Source: Cavia porcellus
Taxonomy: Eukaryota; Chordata; Mammalia; Rodentia; Caviidae
Assembly (NCBI RefSeq): GCF_034190915.1
Contig: NW_026947503.1
Coordinates: 17,392,532-17,456,531, forward strand
Reading direction: 5' to 3'
Length of the DNA stretch: 64,000 nucleotides
The notes beneath the pieces were generated by a model. That model was not told the DNA's origin and did not search any database. It saw nothing but the letters and a program-made list of their open reading frames with translations. A program made the position numbers and the translations under genes. Numbering within the stretch: the first letter of the stretch is position 1; every line of letters begins with the position of its first letter. Below, piece after piece: positions 58,036 to 64,000 of the stretch.

Positions 58036-59137
58036 TCATCATCACTATTACAGTTACTGTTACTAAGCTTAATGACTCGTAAGATTTGACTGGGGAACAA
58101 GAGCTCCATTGTAACACAACAAATATTTTGAATATTTCTTAAATGTAATTACTATGAGAGATATGGAAAAATGATTACAACTGGTCTTTGGTCTCAATTC
58201 ATTAAAACAATCAGTTTGCCAACAAGATTTTGCTGTGCATGTACATATGCCAGGTGTTGCAATGAGCAAAATTTGGAGGCAATGGCACGGTGGGGTGTAG
58301 CACAGTATGATTAGATACACAGAGGTGCTACAGTACCATAGAAAGAGATATATTAGATATGAAAGTTTCTGTGACCTCTTGTATAACAACAAGGGAAAAG
58401 CATTTATGGTACCCTAAAGCCTGTAGCCTAGCTATTTGACAAGAACATACTGGATGTTTATAGCCAGATAAATCCTAATTGGGGTGACCATGCTGTGCAA
58501 GAGTTAACTATTGTGAATGTCATTTTTGGAGAGGAACAATTTCAAATCACATCTGGTACACGTGTATGTGTGGGGATTAAGGGGAATATCTAAGATGACT
58601 TTTTGGAGGAGGTACAATTTACAGGAACTCTGAATGATATAGCATAAAATATACAGAAAATGAAAGAAAAGATTATTTTAGAAATAAGGAATATGATGAG
58701 CTAAGACAAAGTTGAGAAGCATGAGGAAAGGAACATTTTAATACACATTGTGATATAACTACTGGAATATATATTAAACTGAAGCTATGTGAATTTATTA
58801 ACTAAAGATATGCAAAGTGATTTTTAAAAAAATTAGACATTTTGAGTAGATTTGGAAATTCAGGAAAGTCATTTGTGAATAAAGTGGTCTGACCTGTATT
58901 TGTAATTCGTGAGTCTTCAAGATATCCAAAAAAGAAGTACATTCTCAGAAGACAATTCTAAATTTATTATGAAGGAGCTAGAGGACATAAAAGGGTTTGT
59001 TGATCTGCAGCCAAAATCCATCTAGAACATGATGAAGGAATAAATTAGGATAGTTGCTCTCAGAGACCATCTAGAGCTAGTCAGGGCTTTCTTACAGAGA
59101 ATTCAGTGATTTAGATTGTTTAATGTTAGTATATGAC
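58036..59137. other. Unassigned sequence
   Basis: Nothing recognised. The minus-strand frame 58069-58392 (107 codons) shows no domain I know. Confidence 0.4.
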
Positions 59138-59287
59138 TTTAATCACTAATCTTCTGAAGGCTGATGCAAAAGAACCACACATTTGAGTTCTAGTTGAGGA
59201 ACATAGAACTCTTATCTCAAAATCTTTTTAAAAAAACGCATGAAAGCAACTCAGTAATTAGTTTGCCCCTGGACTGAATCTCCACTA

Positions 59288-59290
<3 letters not shown>
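59138..59290 (+). mobile_element. B1-dID dimer SINE (7SL B1 fused to tRNA-ID)
   Basis: The left half ('cttctgaaggctgatgcaaa', 'atttgagttctagttgagga', 'acatagaactcttatctcaa') is B1/7SL-like. After an A-rich linker the right half ('actcagtaattagtttgccc', 'ctggactgaatctccactac') is ID/tRNA-like. B1-dID dimers are known from squirrel-related rodents, so this helps place the genome. Its tail has become a CA repeat. Confidence 0.75.
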
Positions 59291-59335
<45 letters not shown>

Positions 59336-59339
59336 ACAG
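59289..59339. repeat. (CA)n microsatellite in a SINE tail
   Basis: About 20 CA units, a short AA interruption, then four more. It follows directly on the ID half of the B1-dID element. Confidence 0.93.
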
Positions 59340-61095
59340 AGAGAGATTTCTCATTATCCAAAGTCATCATTGTGTATGCCATGACTGTTATGTGTACATT
59401 TTTAAACATTAAGGGAGTATATCAATCATTGCCTTTCAGAATGTTGCTGTCTTTGTAATTTTATTTTAAATCAGGATGATTTTTTTTAAGTTTATCAATT
59501 TTTTAGTACATGACTAGATTTAATCTTAGAATCTGATACACTCCTAGCAATTTAGAAGTTTCTGTAGAAACACATTTTCTAGTAGTCTATAATCATCTAC
59601 AGTCTGCTTTGTATCATGCACAGAAATATTTAAGCGTGCTGATGATATTCATTTTCACTTGCAATCTGGTTTAACAGGCAACTGGCAAAACCAGTTAAAA
59701 TTAAGAAGATGAATATTTTGAGCTAAAATACAAACAATTCTGATGGAAATAGAACATGATACTAAACTGCTATCATTCATGCATTGGTCTCTAGAAACTG
59801 GATAATGGAGGAATAAAGAGTCTACAACTTGCCCTTGTAAAATAAAACAAAACAGACCTATAAATGAGTGGCTTCTCCTTGAACAGCTGAAATGTCCTCC
59901 AGACATCTCACAAATGCAAAAAGAAAGTTAATGCTGAAATAAACACTACACTTAACAATTCCAACAACTAATACATTAAGCTAGAATTTCTCTCTGAATT
60001 CTACAGAGCTTTTAAAATCAACCCAGTTAAAGCAGCATACTTTTAATTGATCATGGTGTGCACATCACACAGTGGTACTAGACCATTAATCTGAACCAGT
60101 TTTGCAGTTAATAGAAAAATTTTGTGTCAGTCAAACAGTGTTTCCTCTAAATTTAACTATCATTCAGACTTTAGAATCTCTTTAAACTAACAAAGAAATC
60201 AAAGCTATCTTAGAAAAGATGGAAGAGAAACATCTGTTCTGAGAGAAAAAAAAATCATAATTCTCTAAGTTCTCTGCTAATTGTGTACCACATCAGGCTG
60301 GGGGTTTTAACAGCTAAGCTTTCATTATTCACTCCTCTGGTTTCTTGGCAGGAGGTGGCCCTCCTGGTGTTCATGAATCTATTTTTAAAGAATAATAATC
60401 AGGTATAACTTCAAAAATCATAGGAGAATAATAAAAATACCTGCGACTCAAAGAGTGTTTTTCATGCAAATGTGTGTGTATGTCTGTGTAGTAGCTCTTC
60501 TTTCAGTCCAAACAGTTAGTTGTTTCCCTACATTTGAAGAAAAGTTATCACTGTCAACTTGGATATCCACAGGACATATTACATGAATACACCCAAACTC
60601 AAAATTGGGTCTCAAAACTGTAATAAAAGAAATAAACAATTGGAAAAATTCACTATTAGATTACTCTTTGAGCTAAAGTAATGCAAGTTTTTCATTTTCT
60701 TGCTCACTGATCTTAGAGTTAAGATCATGACATCCCAAAGTATGGGGCCCTGACTTGCTGAATACTTTTAACAGAAGAAAAGACACTCAGAGTAAGATCT
60801 TTCTGACCTTCTATTTTTTGCTGCTTCTCCTAGTTTCTCTAGGAAGTCAATAAAACAAGAATTCTCCCAAAGCCAGTCATAAAATGCAGAAATATTACAG
60901 TTATTTCCCTACCTTTCTGTGTAAGACCTAACCATAAAGAAGTCCTCTGAAATACCTTGTGTAGTTGTCAACCTCAGACCCTTGTACCAGAAGGGAATCT
61001 TTGCTACCCTGAGGAACAGATGCTACCAGAGAAGTCAAAAATCTAGACTGACGGTACTTGCAGCATCTATTCAATATCTATTATCATAGTCACAC
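59340..61095. other. Unassigned sequence
   Basis: No recognised gene or repeat family. The open frames at 59655-59906 and 60448-60639 (minus strand) have no known motif. Confidence 0.4.
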
Positions 61096-61479
61096 TGTCT
61101 TGTTTGGTCACTGCTGGAATAAAATACCAAATATCCAGAATTGGGGAAGAAAAGGTTTAGTTAGTTTACAGTATATGGAGGTTTCAGGCCATAATCAGCT
61201 GGCTCCAAAGCAGGGTGGCATAGCACAGGGACAATATTTCAAGGTGGCAGAAGACAGCAAAAGCAGCAAGAGCAAAAGAGAGAGAAAACAAACTTCTTTT
61301 CCTTCGTTATATTGTAAGCAGGGCACCACTCCCTAGGGTGAATGTAGCACTCACACTATCTCTGTGCCCTCCTCTTGCATGGATTCAGAATGTTTTAAAA
61401 ATGGGACTACTGTACCCTGTTGAGTCACTAAATTAAACTTCTAAACTTGTTAGCTTGACACAGTGAATCAACCATTATA
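61096..61479 (-). repeat. 3' LTR of the MaLR element
   Basis: 384 bp, collinear with the right LTR ('ggaggtttcaggccataatc' here, 'ggaggtttcagtccataatc' there). The first bases on the minus strand are TATAATGG, showing a decayed TG start. Confidence 0.9.
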
Positions 61480-61490
61480 ATCCCCCCCTT
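61480..61490 (-). promoter_or_regulatory. Polypurine tract of the MaLR element
   Basis: AAGGGGGGGAT on the minus strand, directly before the 3' LTR. It is the expected plus-strand DNA priming site in LTR retrotransposition. Confidence 0.75.
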
Positions 61491-63086
61491 GTCAACTTAA
61501 CCACACACATTTATAATTCAAAGACATTCTTATTCTTATTATTTCACAACTTAAACATTATAACACAGCTTTAACAATCTTGAAGAACCAGTGTTAAGTT
61601 TATCAACATTGTACTACATTAGATCTCTAACATTCCATCTCTGGGCCCCTGAAGTCTCATGTGTATTCCTTCATGCATATCCCCTTAGTCCCTCTCTAAG
61701 AGTTGTCTAAGACCTAACAGTTTCAATATTGCTGAAAAGACCAAATCCCAGGCCTCCTCCAAGATGTAAGCCTCTTAGCCGCAAGGCCATGTACAAGTGA
61801 AAACAAAGTTAAACACTTCCAGCATTCAATGTTACAGCATAAACATTACATTCCAAAAGTTAAAAACAGAAAGATACAAAGGATTGGGACCCAAGCAAGT
61901 CCAGAATCTAGTAGGGCCAACATTAAGTCTTGCAGTTCCCTGTGCAGCATCTAAGGTAATCTGTGACAAGTTGTAAGCTCCAAAGAGCTTGCATGGCTCC
62001 ACCCTTAAAGCACTTCTCGTGGTTGCAGCTCTCACAGCTTCTCTCTTAGACCCATTCTATTCCCTCCTTGCTGGTTTCTTCAGATGATCCACATTTCTTG
62101 CTTCTCCATCTTCTGAGATCTCTCCTTTACCTTTGGCTTCACAATAACAACTTCACATATTGTCCTCTCAGAAGAAAACTGCCTCACCTCCAAGGCCTTC
62201 TGAAATTTGGGTGGAAGCCTTCTTAACCCTGCACCTCTTACATTCTGCATACAACTAATACTAACACCTCACTGATGATACCAACATCTGCTGCCATCTG
62301 GAGCAGTAGCCAGACTTTCCTCTCTTTTGCCTGTATTGATTGAGTGCCTAGAGAGCTGAGCACTATGAAGCCAATTCTGAGGATCTAATTTTTTTCTGCT
62401 GCTGCCTTTGTAGGACTTAGTGCTCTGTGGATTTGTCCTTGAACCAAAGTCTTTTGCTTTTGGTGATTTTGAGGTGGCAAAGAGTGGATAATTGCTGCTT
62501 CTTGTGATGTCCTTGGATATATTTTATATTCTCATTTCTTCTCAGCAATCAAGATCTTTTCAGCTCTTTCTTTGTAGTCCACAGCTTTACGAAAGCTTCC
62601 TTTCTGACCAGACTTACAGCATTGTACATAATCCTGCTGGGCTCTTTGCTCCTGATCCTTGGCATAAATCTGGCTAAAAGTCCCCAACAATAGCCATACC
62701 AAAGCCTTAACACTCAACTTCCTTGAAATTTTTCTGCCAGATTAATTAATCCACTGCCCTTAATTTTAGTCTTGGCAAAGTCTCTAGACCTGAGCAAAAT
62801 GCAGACAAAATTTCTGCCAAGCCATTACACACACCACCTGGAGTCCAACAGCAAATGCACTCCTTCTTCCCCGTAAAAACCTCCAGAGTCTGGCCTTTAC
62901 TAGCAGGATTTCTATCAGCCTTCTGGTCTTCTGAGCTCTGAGCAGAATCTTCTATACAGAACAACCTGATGTGGCCCATCTGGACTCTTTCAGCTTTCTG
63001 AACTTTTCCAAATTCTTCCCACAAGCCATTCACAAAGACTCTTAAATCACATGGTCATGTTTAGTCATAACATGACCCTCTTTCTC

Positions 63087-63094
63087 TGGTACCA
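63087..63094 (-). promoter_or_regulatory. Primer binding site of the MaLR element
   Basis: TGGTACCA on the minus strand, five bases inside the 5' LTR. It is consistent with tRNA-Leu priming known for ERVL/MaLR. The bases beyond it (GAGAAAGAG) have drifted. Confidence 0.65.
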
Positions 63095-63099
63095 AATTC

Positions 63100-63468
63100 T
63101 GTCTTGGTTTCTTTCCTCTCATTATTGGGACAAAATACCCAACATCCAAAATTAGGGAAGAAAATGTTTATTTAGCTGACAATTTGTGGAGGTTTCAGTC
63201 CATAATCAGCTGGCTCCAAGGCAGGATTGCATGGCACAGAGTTCAAAGTGGCAGAAACAGCAAGAGCAAAAAAAAGTGGAGGGAGAGCAAGCTCTTTCCT
63301 CCTTTACATTGTAAGCAGATTACCACACTCTAGGCTGGGTATATCACTCACACCATCTCTATGTCCTCCTTTGCACAAGCTCAGGATGTTCATAAATTGA
63401 AGACGTAGGCCCCCTCCTGTGACAATTAGTCTAAACTTCTCAACTGGTGCAATGTATCAACCATTACA
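63100..63468 (-). repeat. 5' LTR of the MaLR element
   Basis: 369 bp. On the minus strand it starts TGTAATGGTTGATACATTG and ends GAAACCAAGACA, with intact TG...CA termini. Confidence 0.9.
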
Positions 63469-63527
63469 CATACCCTTTAATCCAATCTCATTTCTACACA
63501 GCATTTTGCATTAGACAAGGATATTTA

Positions 63528-63675
63528 AATAGACCTTTTTTTTTTGAGATAGAGTCTCACTATACAGTAAAGGTTGGCCATGAACTCACTACGTAGCCCA
63601 GGCTGGCCTATGTAGACATTCTACTTGACCTTCTCCTGAATCATAGGTTCTATTATCACTAAGTTCCTTCACTGT
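63528..63675 (-). mobile_element. B1 SINE (7SL-derived), antisense
   Basis: A T-run, then 'gagatagagtctcactatac' and 'actacgtagcccaggctggc' show an antisense B1. The repeated 'actata/actacg...' and 'ggttggcc/aggctggcc' blocks reflect the internal 29-bp duplication typical of rodent B1. The remainder is diverged. Confidence 0.85.
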
Positions 63676-64000
63676 GAGAAATCATGCCATGACAAATTTC
63701 AAGCAAAATAAAATGGGACAAAGCATTGTTGGTGAATTTTTGTTAATAAGGCAGAAAGTCCATGACAACTAAATTCCTAGAAATTTTTACCATTTGTATT
63801 AGTAACAGCCCTTGTACATAATTCATCTTACCTTTATAGTCCTTATGATGCATAGGCTAGCAAAATTTAACATGTAATTCATGAGATATGATTATGATTC
63901 ATTACAGTATATTAATATATTAGGTAACAAGTATGCTAAGTGAAAAATCAAACCCTTCATTCTAAAATTCACAAAATTCTCAGAATTTCTATTTAATCAC
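63676..64000. other. Unassigned sequence
   Basis: Nothing recognised to the end of the window. Confidence 0.4.

Larger units (their letters stand above)
61096..63468 (-). mobile_element. Complete MaLR element (LTR-internal-LTR)
   Basis: Two direct LTRs, 61096-61479 and 63100-63468, flank about 1.6 kb, the usual MaLR plan. On the minus strand the LTRs start T[G/A]TAATGGTTGAT and end in AAGACA-type ends ('accaagaca' in the right copy). Next to the 5' LTR (right) is TGGTACCA (63087-63094), five bases in, fitting the tRNA-Leu primer site of ERVL-type elements. Next to the 3' LTR (left) is a polypurine tract AAGGGGGGGAT (61480-61490). Flanks CACAC (61091-61095) and CATAC (63469-63473) are a 5-bp target duplication with one change. 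The interior has only short broken frames (minus strand 62532-62717 and 62746-63033) and no intact gene, as is normal for MaLR. Confidence 0.9.

Overview
This window looks like mammalian, non-coding nuclear DNA, almost certainly from a rodent outside the mouse/rat group. The base composition is AT-rich with no CpG island, and repeats explain much of the sequence. The strongest lineage clues are (i) young tRNA-Ala-derived ID-type SINEs with long target-site duplications, (ii) a 7SL-B1 plus tRNA-ID dimer of the B1-dID type, and (iii) L1 and MaLR copies unlike mouse ones. This suggests a squirrel-related or beaver-like rodent. The species is an inference; I could not search a database.

I found no protein-coding gene, exon series, RNA gene or CpG-island promoter that I can defend. 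Open frames of 60-170 codons occur everywhere, but the longer ones fall in repeats or microsatellites. The window is either intergenic or inside a very long intron.

Layout. 1-11 kb: mostly unassigned AT-rich sequence with old L1, MIR and LTR pieces and a young ID insertion at 8.9 kb. 11.2-14.8 kb: dense mobile DNA: a solo MaLR LTR, an ID SINE and a 5'-truncated L1 that share one target site, a long TG microsatellite, and an 855-bp solo LTR. 16.3-16.9 kb: another LTR. 17-22 kb: nothing recognised. 22-30.4 kb: L1 tails, a class II-like LTR, a MaLR LTR split by a second LTR, a SINE whose tail became a GAA/GAAA tract of about 145 bp, and another solo MaLR LTR. 32.7-37 kb: L1 tails, an old tRNA-SINE, an ancient LTR split by an inverted relative of the 13.5-kb LTR, an L1 3' untranslated region with internal tandem repeats, and an Alu/B1-like SINE. 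38-41.6 kb: a Z-DNA-prone CA repeat, MIR and an ERV1-like LTR. 43.6-48.9 kb: an MLT1-type LTR, a Tigger/MER2-like scrap, then a MaLR LTR split by a roughly 3-kb L1 that itself holds an ID SINE. 49-55.5 kb: almost featureless. 55.6-56.4 kb: a second L1 3' end with tandem repeats. 57.8-59.3 kb: MIR and B1-dID. 61.1-63.5 kb: a complete MaLR provirus-like element on the minus strand. 63.5 kb: an antisense B1.

The main story is layered retrotransposition. Several nested insertions give a relative time order. I do not see a new biological system here. The most unusual signals are the triple target-site repeat at 11.65/11.78/12.98 kb, the inverted pair of 850-bp LTRs with the same internal duplication, and the internally repetitive L1 3' ends.
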